Below are positions 1-9,374 of a DNA stretch of 64,000 nucleotides, piece after piece. Source of the stretch: JAPPHA01 sp964291635. Its GTDB lineage: Bacteria; Pseudomonadota; Alphaproteobacteria; Rhodobacterales; Rhodobacteraceae. Each line of letters starts with the position of its first letter. The first letter of the stretch is position 1. Below the pieces are notes generated by a model. The model searched no databases, was not told the origin of the DNA, and worked only from the letters and a program-made list of their open reading frames with translations. The stretch spans positions 494,383-558,382 of the forward strand of contig OZ219907.1 in NCBI GenBank assembly GCA_964291635.2, written 5' to 3'. A program made the position numbers and the translations under genes.

Positions 1-1
1 T

Positions 2-271
2 GATCCGGCGTTGGCACGGGAGGACGCGGAACGATCACTGTTTTTGGCCCTGGGAACCGCCGAAACTGCCGTCGTAGCAGCGCTTGACAACGAAGATTTC
101 GTGCTTTCCATGACCGAAATGTCGAAACTGAGGGCGCCGGTGGATGCATATTTCGACACCGTTCTGGTCAACGTGGACAATTCTCTCCTGCGCCGCAATC
201 GACTGTGCCTGATGAACCGGATCTGCGAGGTCATGTGCAGGGCCGCAGATTTTTCAAGACTGGGCGTATGA
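2..271 (+). CDS. glyS: Glycine--tRNA ligase beta subunit, C-terminal end (partial)
   Basis: This is the last 89 codons of a gene that begins before the window. The translation contains the segment LRAPVDAYFDTVLVNVDN and ends in ADFSRLGV, which matches the C-terminal anticodon-binding-like domain of the bacterial GlyS beta subunit. The enzyme charges tRNA-Gly as an alpha2-beta2 heterotetramer in the cytoplasm. The partner alpha subunit gene glyQ would be expected upstream. A PPDK-like gene follows closely on the same strand, an arrangement I recognise from Rhodobacteraceae. Family assignment is from recalled sequence similarity. Confidence 0.9.
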   Translation, partial: DPALAREDAERSLFLALGTAETAVVAALDNEDFVLSMTEMSKLRAPVDAYFDTVLVNVDNSLLRRNRLCLMNRICEVMCRAADFSRLGV

Positions 272-347
272 ACCGGCCCGGCAACGGAATCCACGCTATT
301 TGTGCTGTTGTCACGACCAGTTGCGCTTGCGCGACCGAAGGCCTCCG

Positions 348-2939
348 TTGATCAAGTCGGGATTAATCAGGGAGTTGTCGGCGAAGGCGGCCCTGCGACC
401 GGAGGAATTCGGGCAAAAGGCCCATACGATCAACCGCCTTCACGGTGCCGGTTTGCCGGTACCAGAGGGATTCGCCCTGTCGGTCACGGCGGTTCGGGAA
501 ATCGCAAACGCGGGAATTCGGGAAGACTGGGACCTGTCGCCGCTGATTGCGCCGGGTCGATTGAAGGCAATCCGCTCGAGTCCGGTTTCGCGCTCCTGGG
601 GCGGCCCCGAAACCCTGGTCAATATCGGAATGAACAGGCAGGTCCTGGCAGACCTCTCCCTCAGCCTGGGCGAACGTGCGGCCGCAGAAGCCTTTTGTCA
701 CTTCGTCCAGGAGTATGCTGTCAGTATCAAGCACCAGGAGGCCGAGACATTCAGGGCAATCGCCCGGGACCGTGCGAACGTCAGGATGCCGCCGGGGCAA
801 TTGGTTGCGACCTGCCTGGAAGCCTACCGCGCCCTGGTTGGTGAAGAATTTCCCGAGGACCCGGCAGTTCAGCTCGGGAATGGCCTGAAGTCGATGATTG
901 CTGCCTGGGACGGAACTTCGGCCCGGATACTGAGGTCGGCGCGTGGCGCACCTCCGGATGCCGGGTTGGGACTGATCGTGCAGGACATGATACCGGGACC
1001 CGTGTCTGCACGCCGGGGGTCGGTGCAGTTCCTGTCACCGCTGTCCGGCGAGGCCGGCGTTTTCGGGAAATTCGTGCCGGAACGGCCCGGGAGTACCCGA
1101 CGGTCATCATCTTCCGAGAAACTCGATGCGGTTGACGACCATTTGGCGTCGGAATTCGATGCCTCTTCCCCGGTCGTCAGGGGTATGTTGAGCGAATACG
1201 GCCTGATCGCGCGAATGACATTTCGTGACGAGATGCGACTGGATTTTCTGTTGGACGGCGAGGCAGCCTGGATCCTGGACGCGGTTCCGGCGGAGCGTTC
1301 GACCCGGGCGAAACTGGCCATTGCGGTGGGGCTCGTCGACGACGGTCTGGTCTCCCGACAGGATGCGCTTTTTTCGGTTGATCCGCTGAACCTGAACGAC
1401 GTCATGCTGGCCCAACTCGATCCGCGCGGCCAACCGGATGTGGTTGCGACCGGTGTGGCCGCGAGTCCGGGTGCCGCGACCGGCCGAATCGTGTTCAGCG
1501 CCATTGCTGCCCAGGCCATGAAATCCCGCGAACAGGAGTGCGTCCTCGTCCGTGTCGAGACGTCGCCTGAAGATGTCCGGGGCATGTACTCGGCAAGTGC
1601 GGTCCTGACCGAAAAGGGCGGCATGACGAGCCATGCCGCCGTCGTAGCGCGAGGTCTAGGCGTTCCATGCGTGACAGGCGCGACGGCCATTCACGTTGAT
1701 GCTCGGACAAGAACCGTCACGATTCCGGACGGCAGGGTACTCCGTGAAGGTGATGTCATGACCGTTGACGGTACGGGCGGCAGGGTGGTCGCCGGTGCAC
1801 CGGGACTTGTCGAACCTGATCTCGATGGAGCATTCGGCGTGTTCATGTCATGGGCCGACGAGGCACGGACGCTCGGCGTGCGGGCAAACTCGGACACGGC
1901 GATGGAAGCCAGTCTGGCCAGGGAAATCGGGGTCGACGGTATCGGTCTGGTACGAACCGAACACATGGTTATTGAGCCGGGTCGGCTGACGCTGATGCGC
2001 GAACTGATACTCGCGCAAACTCCGACTGACCGGCAGGCGGCACTTGAACGGCTGCTTCCGATGCAGCGCGCGGATTTCATCGAGATTTTCAGAATCATGC
2101 GGGGTTTGCCCGTGTGCATTCGCCTCCTGGACCCGCCACTGCACGAGTTCCTGCCGACTTCCCGGGGCGCGATCGAGCGGCTGGCCGAAGCCATGGCGCT
2201 GCCTGTATCACGGGTCAGTGAGAGGATCGACGACCTGGCAGAGTTCAATCCGATGCTCGGCTTGCGCGGGGTCCGGCTCGGAATGACCGTGCCGGAGGTC
2301 TACGACATGCAGGCACGGGCGGTATTTGAAGCGGCAGTCGCTGTTCGCCGCGAAGACGGGACAGTCATCGCCCCGGAAATCATGGTGCCACTGGTTTCGA
2401 CGACCATGGAGGTCGAAATCGTGAAGTCTCGCGTCAACGCGGTTGCCACTGCGGTTCGGGCCGAGAGTGATTTCGATTTCGACTATGCGCTTGGCGTCAT
2501 GGTCGAGACCCCGCGTGCCGCGTTCCGGGCGGGAAAGATCTCGGAGGTGGCGGAGTTTCTCAGTTTTGGCACCAATGATCTCACGCAAATGGTTTTCGGT
2601 CTCAGTCGAGACGACGCGGGTCGATTCATGCGTGAATATGTTCAACAGGGCATCTACGAGGAAGATCCGTTCCAGACCCTGGATCCCGAGGGAGTAGGCG
2701 AAATGCTCCTTTTGGCCGCGGAACGCGGTCGTTCCGCGAGACCTGCCCTGGTTCTCGGGTTGTGCGGCGAACATGGCGGAGACCCGAAGTCGATAGCCTT
2801 TTGCCACCGGGCCGGTTTCGACTACGTATCGTGCTCTCCCTACCGCGCGCCCGTTGCGCGCCTGGCGGCTGCCCAGGAAGCGTTGCGAGACGCAATGCGC
2901 CGCCGGGACGCCTCGTCCGGAGAAAGCGGTGGAGAGTAG
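348..2939 (+). CDS. ppdK: Pyruvate phosphate dikinase-like / PEP-utilising protein with degenerate ATP-grasp half
   Basis: The protein of about 863 residues has the PPDK layout: an N-terminal ATP-grasp-like part (about residues 1-350), a swivelling phosphohistidine domain with GGMTSHAAVVARG (His near residue 429), and a C-terminal PEP/pyruvate barrel with RLLDPPLHEFLP, NPMLGLRGVRLG, VMVETPRAA and CGEHGG. The normal reaction is ATP + Pi + pyruvate to AMP + PPi + PEP. The barrel and the phosphohistidine motif look intact. The ATP-binding half does not: the usual SMPGMMDT loop reads RSWGGPETLVNIG, and the LQTRNGKRT ATP-contact strand reads LDAVPAERST. It may therefore be a regulatory or altered-specificity PEP protein. 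The start is uncertain: the open frame reaches back to a TTG at 300, but a TTG at 348 has GAAGG six bases upstream. It follows glyS. Confidence 0.8.
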   Translation: MIKSGLIRELSAKAALRPEEFGQKAHTINRLHGAGLPVPEGFALSVTAVREIANAGIREDWDLSPLIAPGRLKAIRSSPVSRSWGGPETLVNIGMNRQVLADLSLSLGERAAAEAFCHFVQEYAVSIKHQEAETFRAIARDRANVRMPPGQLVATCLEAYRALVGEEFPEDPAVQLGNGLKSMIAAWDGTSARILRSARGAPPDAGLGLIVQDMIPGPVSARRGSVQFLSPLSGEAGVFGKFVPERPGSTRRSSSSEKLDAVDDHLASEFDASSPVVRGMLSEYGLIARMTFRDEMRLDFLLDGEAAWILDAVPAERSTRAKLAIAVGLVDDGLVSRQDALFSVDPLNLNDVMLAQLDPRGQPDVVATGVAASPGAATGRIVFSAIAAQAMKSREQECVLVRVETSPEDVRGMYSASAVLTEKGGMTSHAAVVARGLGVPCVTGATAIHVDARTRTVTIPDGRVLREGDVMTVDGTGGRVVAGAPGLVEPDLDGAFGVFMSWADEARTLGVRANSDTAMEASLAREIGVDGIGLVRTEHMVIEPGRLTLMRELILAQTPTDRQAALERLLPMQRADFIEIFRIMRGLPVCIRLLDPPLHEFLPTSRGAIERLAEAMALPVSRVSERIDDLAEFNPMLGLRGVRLGMTVPEVYDMQARAVFEAAVAVRREDGTVIAPEIMVPLVSTTMEVEIVKSRVNAVATAVRAESDFDFDYALGVMVETPRAAFRAGKISEVAEFLSFGTNDLTQMVFGLSRDDAGRFMREYVQQGIYEEDPFQTLDPEGVGEMLLLAAERGRSARPALVLGLCGEHGGDPKSIAFCHRAGFDYVSCSPYRAPVARLAAAQEALRDAMRRRDASSGESGGE

Positions 2940-3036
2940 CCCGCTAGCGTGACACCCGGTCGATCCCGAAACCGCCGGGTGGTCGGGGACGGTGTTTGAT
3001 CCGGGATTGGCGAGTCCGCTGACGACGTGAACCATC

Positions 3037-4200
3037 GTGGGCAGGGGGTGCCGGCGGGCGGATATTCGGTACTTGCGGTACAGTTGCAACTTTTGGGTTG
3101 TTCTTTCCCCTTGCACGAATGTATTTTGTCATCCGCACCATTGTATCCTGGTACGAATTGTACCGATCAGGGTCGATTGGGCCGATTTCGGCTCGGAGGG
3201 GGGGACGCTGAGACTGCATGTCGCGGTTGGTTGTTGCGTGGTGTTTGTCGCAGTCGGCGGAATGGCCCCTGCGCAGCCATCTCTGAATCTTGGTTCATTA
3301 CCACCCGCTCGGGCGCCTGAGCCCAATATCGTCGCGTTTTCCCAGATCCCGATTGTTCCCGCGGTCTTGAAATTCCTTCTGGGCGGCGAGAAGAGTGGAG
3401 ACAAGGCTTTTGGTGACAACGACGTCTCGAGCGAAACCAGTTCCGGGACGCCTCGGGAAGGTTCCATTTTACCGAAGGGGCGAAAACACGTTGTTCCGCT
3501 CCCTCAGGCATTTCCGCCTGTTGAAACTGTGGCGGTCGTTGCCGGCGCGGCTCCGCGTCGAAATGCCGTAGGGATGGAGCCGCCATCGGCCGCCACGGCT
3601 GCGTTGATCCCTCAAGTTCGTGAATTCGATGCCGACAGAATTTCACCTACGGGGGACCGGGTCCAGGTGACGGCCGTCGCCATGATCGAATCAACATTGC
3701 CAAAGCCTCGCCCGAAAAAAATCCAGAAATTCCGATCAATTGAAAACCTCAGGATCCTGGTCGAGACCGCCAGTCGTTTGCCCGACGCAGCCTCGATTGC
3801 CGACCATGATGAATGGAGTTGCCTGACGGAAGCGATCTATTTCGAGGCGCGAGGCGAGTCGCTGCGTGGCCAGGTTGCCGTCGCCGAGGTCATCCTCAAT
3901 CGCAGGGATTCACCTGAGTTCCCGGGAACCATTTGCGAAGTACTGGATCAGGGCGTCCACAAGCGGGGGAAGTGCCAGTTTTCATACAACTGCGATGGGC
4001 TTCACGAGGTTTTCCACGAAGAGGGTGCCCATAGAACGGCGGCCGTGATCGCGAGCAAAATGCTGGAAGGGCTAGAATTGAACCTGACCGATGGAGCCCT
4101 GTACTATCACACGGTTTCGGTCCGGCCGGGATGGAGCAAGAACCTGATCAGGACTGCAAGAATCGGCGACCACTACTTTTTCAATCGGCGAGACGCTTAA
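3037..4200 (+). CDS. SleB-type cell wall hydrolase (Hydrolase_2 domain)
   Basis: The C-terminal 130 residues carry the Hydrolase_2 (SleB) domain, beginning near LTEAIYFEARGES and including GQVAVAEVILNRR and CQFSYNCDG. SleB-like proteins cut peptidoglycan, here probably in the periplasm for wall remodelling. The N-terminal end is poorly defined. The longest frame starts at GTG 3037, but the first 55 codons look like intergenic DNA, and a hydrophobic signal-like stretch (VAVGCCVVFVAVGGMA) is encoded at about 3220-3270, so the true start is probably near 3200-3240. Between the signal and the domain lies a 170-residue low-complexity, Pro/Arg/Ala-rich linker. It follows the PPDK-like gene, as in related genomes. 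Confidence 0.8.
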   Translation: MGRGCRRADIRYLRYSCNFWVVLSPCTNVFCHPHHCILVRIVPIRVDWADFGSEGGTLRLHVAVGCCVVFVAVGGMAPAQPSLNLGSLPPARAPEPNIVAFSQIPIVPAVLKFLLGGEKSGDKAFGDNDVSSETSSGTPREGSILPKGRKHVVPLPQAFPPVETVAVVAGAAPRRNAVGMEPPSAATAALIPQVREFDADRISPTGDRVQVTAVAMIESTLPKPRPKKIQKFRSIENLRILVETASRLPDAASIADHDEWSCLTEAIYFEARGESLRGQVAVAEVILNRRDSPEFPGTICEVLDQGVHKRGKCQFSYNCDGLHEVFHEEGAHRTAAVIASKMLEGLELNLTDGALYYHTVSVRPGWSKNLIRTARIGDHYFFNRRDA

Positions 4201-4378
4201 ACCGGTCGATGCTGTCGTTCGCCCGAACCGGGTTGCACAAACCAGCCAGGACCCCGGGCCGTATCGATACCGGAACTTGCGACTGATGGCCCGCACGGAC
4301 GGCAACGCGAAATCGATCGCACGGCATCGATCGATGAATCCGTGAGCGTCGGTTTTTACCCGAAGGTGCCTTTCTCAG

Positions 4379-5068
4379 ATGGCCACACGTCCATTTCAGG
4401 AAGGGCACGTCGCCGTGGACATGACGATTAGGCACTGCGGTTCACGTCGCAACGGGTTGGTGCTCCGGGACCATCTTCGCAGCGTCGATATCGGGGCCTT
4501 CGAAGCGGAGAAACGAAAACCGCAACGCGTTATCCTCAATATTGCCGTGATCCTGGAAGACCGGGCCTTCGATCAGGACAACGGCGTCGATCGCGTCCTT
4601 TCCTATGACACGATTGTTGGAGCAAACGAGGAAGTTCTGACCGAGGGTCGGTTGGACTTCCTCGAAACAGTTGCCGAGCATATTGCCGCCGTGCTTTTTC
4701 GCCACGTTCGGGTGATGGCTGCGGAAATCAGAGTCGAGAAACTTGATCGGGTCCCGGTTGCGCCCGGCGTCGAAATCGTTTGCAGCCGCGGTTCCGAAGC
4801 GCCTCTTGTAACGTCGGAGAACGTTTGGTCGTTCCCGGTCACGCCGAACGTCATTTTCGTTCCGAACAACGTATCGCGCGAGGACCTGCTCCCCGCTTGG
4901 AACAAGTCGATTCGTGCGTTGAATACCGCTCGGTCATTTGCGTCGACAAACGGGAGGATCATGGCCCCGTACCGGGCAATCCGGATACCAGGCTGCGGAT
5001 TGATCTTTTGTCGATCGAGCAAGATGCCTGGTACCTGGCTTCATGCCACGACGCGTTCGGAGCCGTGA
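4379..5068 (+). CDS. folB: Dihydroneopterin aldolase, frameshifted in its C-terminal extension
   Basis: FolB converts dihydroneopterin to 6-hydroxymethyl-dihydropterin and glycolaldehyde in folate synthesis. The catalytic domain is readable in one frame at residues 30-140, with RSVDIGAFEAEKRKPQRV, DRVLSYDTIV, ETVAEHIA and RVEKLDRVP. Rhodobacterial FolB proteins carry a C-terminal extension of about 160 residues. Here the frame leaves that extension at about 4920 and runs into nonsense until 5068, while the expected continuation (PDTRLRIDLLSIEQDAW) lies in another frame up to 5334. One missing base near 4915-4925 would explain it. The core enzyme could still work. It stands directly before folP and glmM, probably as an operon. 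Confidence 0.75.
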   Translation: MATRPFQEGHVAVDMTIRHCGSRRNGLVLRDHLRSVDIGAFEAEKRKPQRVILNIAVILEDRAFDQDNGVDRVLSYDTIVGANEEVLTEGRLDFLETVAEHIAAVLFRHVRVMAAEIRVEKLDRVPVAPGVEIVCSRGSEAPLVTSENVWSFPVTPNVIFVPNNVSREDLLPAWNKSIRALNTARSFASTNGRIMAPYRAIRIPGCGLIFCRSSKMPGTWLHATTRSEP

Positions 5069-5334
5069 CGACCCTGACCGAACTGAAGGCGCGGACTGGC
5101 GAAAACCGGATTTCGGTCTGGGCTCCCGCGCGAATCGTTCTCGGGTCTGGAGACAGTAGGAAAATACTGAAGAGCGAGAGGCCACAGGCGCAGGAACTCG
5201 CCATCCGGTTGGCCAGGTCGGCCGGGGCGCGGAGACTTGTCGCCCGCAGTTGCGTGGATGACCTGCTCGGGACACGTGGCCCAGGCGAGGGCGTTGTGCA
5301 GAACGACTTTGCCCTGACCCCCAATGACCTGTAG
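4923..5334 (+). pseudogene. Out-of-frame remainder of the folB C-terminal extension
   Basis: This segment reads EYRSVICVDKREDHG, then LRIDLLSIEQDAWYLASC and NRISVWAPARIVLGSG in frame 1, while the folB start is in frame 2. The pieces resemble consecutive parts of the C-terminal region found on FolB in Rhodobacteraceae (recalled pattern: a stretch ending RRIGLLAIEQNAW, then LAVWAPSKMV). No start codon with a good ribosome site precedes it. It is best read as the tail of folB cut off by a single-base deletion or a sequencing error. Confidence 0.65.
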
Positions 5335-5499
5335 CTTCCTGGTCGGTTCGGAAAAGGGGCATGCCGTGTTCGGTGACCGCGTCGGATCGGGGAATCAACT
5401 GTCGCGGAAACGCGCTCGTCATGATCGAGCCGCCGGACCGATCTATCGTGTGATGACGAATTCGATGACATTTCACAGGTATCAACGAGGCCTCGCCCC

Positions 5500-6504
5500 T
5501 TGACCAGTGTCAGGTACCGCCCGATCGTACAGACCGACCGCGCCAGGCCGAAGTCGGCTCTGTCGCTCGCCAGCGGCCCCTTGTGGTTCGAGTTCTGCGA
5601 GCGACTTGCGCGGGGAGAACCCCGGGACATCGTAAGGTGGGACGCCGTCGATGAGGGGGTCATCGAAGCGCTTGTCCGGCCACGGGTCCCGATCATGGGC
5701 CTGGCGCCGGATCGACCGCACATCATGGGGATTCTGAACGTGACTCCCGACAGTTTCTCGGACGGCGGCCATTACGCGGAAACGGAGACCGCGGTCAGGC
5801 AGGCCATGCGCATTCTTCGTGAAGGCGCATCGGTCCTCGACATCGGCGGAGAATCGACCCGTCCCGGGGCCACCTTCGTAGATCCCGCGGTCGAAACCGC
5901 ACGGGTCGTTCCCGTTATCGGGCGACTGCGGGAATCCGGCTTCAGCGGCCCGGTTTCGATCGACACACGGAAATCGGAGGTGGCGGCTCAGGCCATCGCG
6001 GTCGGTGCAAACATGCTGAACGACGTTTCGGCGCTGGAGTTCGATCCGGGGAACCTTGATTTGGCATCGCGAAAGCAGCTTCCCGTATGCCTCATGCACG
6101 CGCAAGGCGACCCGAAAACCATGCAGGATTGTCCGGTCTATTCCGACGTTCTGCTTGATGTTTACGGGTACCTCGAAGCGAGGGTCGACGCCTGTATTTC
6201 GGCAGGACTCCCGCGAGACCGGCTCATCGTCGATCCTGGCATCGGGTTTGGAAAGACTGCCGAGCACAATCTTGAAATTCTCAGGGGGATTTCGCTGTTC
6301 CATGGACTTGGATGCCAGGTCATGGTTGGGGTATCACGAAAAAGGTTTATCGGAACAATTGGCCAGGAGAATGACGCACTCCGGCGTTTCCCTGGCTCGA
6401 TGGCGGTGGGGTTGGAAGTCCTTCGTCAGGGCGTGCAGTTTATCCGGGTTCATGATATCGCGCAGACCCGGCAGGCAATCGCTCTTTGGCGCGCGATGTT
6501 GTGA
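5500..6504 (+). CDS. folP: Dihydropteroate synthase
   Basis: FolP condenses 6-hydroxymethyl-dihydropterin diphosphate with p-aminobenzoate, the step blocked by sulfonamides. The diagnostic motifs are present: IMGILNVTPDSFSDGG near residue 75, LDIGGESTRPGA near 110, SIDTRKSEVA, NDVSALEFD, LPVCLMHAQG, DPGIGFGKT and GVSRKRFIG. Its 334 residues are slightly long because of a 70-residue N-terminal extension of the kind seen in rhodobacterial FolP. The start is a TTG at 5500 with ACGAGG about ten bases upstream. It lies between folB and glmM on the same strand, and the folP stop and the glmM start are 11 bases apart. Confidence 0.93.
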   Translation: MTSVRYRPIVQTDRARPKSALSLASGPLWFEFCERLARGEPRDIVRWDAVDEGVIEALVRPRVPIMGLAPDRPHIMGILNVTPDSFSDGGHYAETETAVRQAMRILREGASVLDIGGESTRPGATFVDPAVETARVVPVIGRLRESGFSGPVSIDTRKSEVAAQAIAVGANMLNDVSALEFDPGNLDLASRKQLPVCLMHAQGDPKTMQDCPVYSDVLLDVYGYLEARVDACISAGLPRDRLIVDPGIGFGKTAEHNLEILRGISLFHGLGCQVMVGVSRKRFIGTIGQENDALRRFPGSMAVGLEVLRQGVQFIRVHDIAQTRQAIALWRAML

Positions 6505-6515
6505 AAGGAGGCCGA

Positions 6516-7856
6516 ATGGCTCGCAGTTTATTTGGTACGGACGGCGTCAGGGGTGAGGCGAACACTTATCCGATGACTGCGGAGTTGGCGCTCCGCCTCG
6601 GTGCGGCTGCCGGGGTTGTTCTAAGACGTGACGTTGGCACCCATCGAGTTGTCATCGGCAAGGACACCAGGAATTCAAGTTACATGTTCGAAAGCGCGCT
6701 GACGGCCGGATTTGCATCGACCGGAATGGACGTGTTGCTGCTCGGACCGGTCCCGACACCAGCTGTCGGCATGTTGACGAGATCTATGCGTGCAGATGCC
6801 GGAGTGATGATTTCGGCGTCGCACAACTCGTACAAGGATAATGGAATCAAGTTTTTCGGACGCGAGGGATTCAAGCTCCGCGACCAGACCGAAAGCAAGA
6901 TCGAGGAGGTCCTGGGGCAGGGGTCTGGTCTTGCGCCGCCGGAGAAGATCGGAAAAGCCCGCCGTATCGACGACGGACTCGGCCGATATATGGAGTTTTC
7001 CAAGACGACGTTTCGAAGAAAAAGGCGGCTGGACGGACTTCGGATTGTTATCGACTGCGCCAATGGCGCGGCCTATCGTGCGGCTCCGGAGGTGTTGTGG
7101 GAACTCGGTGCCGATGTCGATCCCATCGGCGTGTCGCCCAACGGATACAACATCAACGACAACTGCGGATCAACCTTTCCGGCCACAGCAGCGGCGGCCG
7201 TCAACGAACGGAGGGCTGATGTCGCAATCTGCCTCGACGGAGATGCTGACCGCGTGATCATGGTCGACGAGAAGGGTCAGGTCATCGGCGGCGACCAGAT
7301 CATGGCGCTGATTGCCTCGATGTGGTTGGACGAAGGCAAATTGTCAAACAATTCGATCGTGGCTTCAGTGATGTCCAACATGGGGATGGAGCGTTACCTT
7401 TCCGGACTTGGGCTCTCGGTCATCAGGTGCGATGTCGGTGACCGGTACGTCGTCGAGACCATGCTTCGAGAGGGCTGCAACCTGGGCGGAGAGCAGTCGG
7501 GGCATATCGTCATGACCGACTACATGACCACCGGTGATGGTTTGACGGCGGGATTGCAGGTTCTCAGCGCCATGGTCGATTCAGGCTGCACCGCCAGCGA
7601 GCTTTTCAGCAAGTTCGAACCTGTTCCGCAGCTTTTGCAGAATGTCAGGTGTGGCAGGGGGCAGGACCCGCTGGAGGCAGAGAGCGTGAAGTCAGCTGTT
7701 CGGGCTGGCAGGGAAGCTTTCGGGTCTTCGGGCCGGTTGGTCATCCGCAAGTCCGGCACGGAAGCGCTTGTCCGGGTCATGGGCGAGTGCGAGAATCCTG
7801 ACTTGTTGGAATCAGTTGTGTCCGACGTTACGGCGGCCGTCACACGAGCGGCTTGA
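6516..7856 (+). CDS. glmM: Phosphoglucosamine mutase
   Basis: GlmM interconverts glucosamine-6-phosphate and glucosamine-1-phosphate, feeding UDP-GlcNAc for peptidoglycan and LPS. The N-terminus RSLFGTDGVRGEAN, the catalytic phosphoserine loop MISASHNSYKDNGIKFF (Ser near residue 101), the metal loop CLDGDADR and the C-terminal phosphate-binding RKSGTEALVRVM are all present. The ATG at 6516 is preceded by a strong AAAGGAGG at 6504-6511, which favours this start over an in-frame upstream ATG inside folP. Length (446 residues) is normal. Coupling to folP is typical for alphaproteobacteria. Confidence 0.96.
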   Translation: MARSLFGTDGVRGEANTYPMTAELALRLGAAAGVVLRRDVGTHRVVIGKDTRNSSYMFESALTAGFASTGMDVLLLGPVPTPAVGMLTRSMRADAGVMISASHNSYKDNGIKFFGREGFKLRDQTESKIEEVLGQGSGLAPPEKIGKARRIDDGLGRYMEFSKTTFRRKRRLDGLRIVIDCANGAAYRAAPEVLWELGADVDPIGVSPNGYNINDNCGSTFPATAAAAVNERRADVAICLDGDADRVIMVDEKGQVIGGDQIMALIASMWLDEGKLSNNSIVASVMSNMGMERYLSGLGLSVIRCDVGDRYVVETMLREGCNLGGEQSGHIVMTDYMTTGDGLTAGLQVLSAMVDSGCTASELFSKFEPVPQLLQNVRCGRGQDPLEAESVKSAVRAGREAFGSSGRLVIRKSGTEALVRVMGECENPDLLESVVSDVTAAVTRAA

Positions 7857-7870
7857 ATCCTGAACTCTTT

Positions 7871-8837
7871 TCATGATTCGGATGACAATCTGCCCTTGCT
7901 GCTGACAAAGAGGCCCAGCAAGATCAAAGCCAGGGCAATCAGGAATTGTGGTGGCAGGGATTCATCAAGAAAGACCGTTCCGAAGAACACGGTTCAGACG
8001 GGAACCTGGTAATTGACCAGGCTCAGGTAGGATGGGCTCGCGTCCCGTATGACCTGCAGGAGAATCAGCGTTCCGAGCGCAGTCGATCCAAGACCCATGA
8101 AGGCAACTCCGAACAAGGCTGGAAGGCCAGCCAGGTCGACGGTATTCCCTCGATCCACAGTGTGGCAGGAATCAGGGCGATCGAGCCGATCAACAGGTTG
8201 ACCGCACCAATGGCCAGGCGTGGAACTTCGGGTCTTTTCGCGATGAGTATCGACCCGGTCGCATATCCGAACGCAGCAGCCACATAGGCAAAACGCGCAA
8301 GAGTCTCGAAGTTGCCGGAAGCCTGACCGTGACTGTATCAAGGCCGAACAGTATGAAGACTCCCGCAAAACCAACGAGGATTCCGATTGATTTCATCGGC
8401 GTGAGGCGGCCGTTTCGGGTCAGGAGATGCGCCACTGGCAATATCATCAGTGGAATCGTCGCCATTGTGAGGCCGGCGAACCCGGATGTGACGTAGATCT
8501 GCCCCCAGTTCAGAATCAGCCAGGGCAATGCCAGGGAAGTCAGGCCGATCCCAAGGCAACACGGTCACAGAATCTGGTTCTTGACAGTTGTCAGGAACCG
8601 GAACTCCCGCCTTTGAACGATGGCAAAGGCCGCCAGAACGGCCGCACCCAGGGTCACACGCGCGGCCGCGATCGTGACCGGCCTAAATTCGGTCAGCGCC
8701 TGCTCCACGCATGGAATCGATCCACACCATATCAGTCCAAGAGCGAACACCATAACCAGGCAACGGGTCTTGCTGTGCATTTTCAGCAGTCGCGAAAAGC
8801 AGTCGGCATGGAACATGATCCGGATTCGGCGGAGCAC
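7871..8837 (-). pseudogene. Decayed EamA/DMT-family membrane transporter
   Basis: Fragments of a ten-helix drug/metabolite transporter are spread over three frames of the minus strand. The N-terminal piece reads MVFALGLIWCGSIPCVEQAL then PVTIAAARVTLGAA. The middle reads FAGLTMATIPLMILPVAHLL and GILVGFAGVFILFG. The later part reads FGYATGSILIAKR, then TALGTLILLQVIRDASPSYLS, YQVPV, a TGA stop where Trp is expected, and TVFFGTVFLDESLPPQF. At least two frameshifts and one nonsense codon (near 7994) break it. These proteins export amino acids or metabolites, but this copy cannot make a full product. It is convergent with glmM. Confidence 0.85.
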
Positions 8838-9374
8838 GGGACAGGTCCCGGTTTCTCACGCCACATTTTTGCCCGGGCACGAGCCCCGGTTGCTATCACG
8901 AACAACCAACTTTGTGTGCGTGGTCGATTGGCAGGGCGATAATCCATGAATTCCTTCTCCGATGGCGGTGGCGGTCTCGATTTCCGCGGAACCAATTTGC
9001 CCGCGGGCCGGAAGTGAAGCCGCTGAATTCACCCGAATTTCGCAGCTATCCCGGAGTTGAACTACCTTGCGACGTCGGGGGCGCTGGACGTCCCCACTGT
9101 GACGGGCCGATGATCAGAAGGTCCAGGCGTTTTCCGGCGGGTCTCGACATTCGTTGCGGCAGGACCTTGGCGACCGGCTGACCATTCCCAAACCGCCTCC
9201 GTTTGAATCAATCCGGAAATACCCGTCGCAAGGCGGGACCGGCATGTCCGAATCTGCATAGCGGCTATGCATTGTTGTGCGTTGTTGACAGCGAATCCGG
9301 GACCTACCTTTCGGTTCAGCCGGGTTCCAATCCATGAAATCGAAGAACCCGGAGCGAATGGAAAGGAGCAAATC
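8838..9374. other. Intergenic stretch without a supported gene
   Basis: About 540 bases between the decayed EamA gene and the first DUF1127 gene. Open frames here are short and resemble no family I know. The 3' part should hold the promoter for the DUF1127 pair. I see no RNA gene or repeat. Confidence 0.5.

Noticed and set aside
302..844. Open frame overlapping the PPDK-like gene on the same strand
   Set aside because: It has a glycine/arginine-rich, unprotein-like translation and is a shadow of the PPDK frame.
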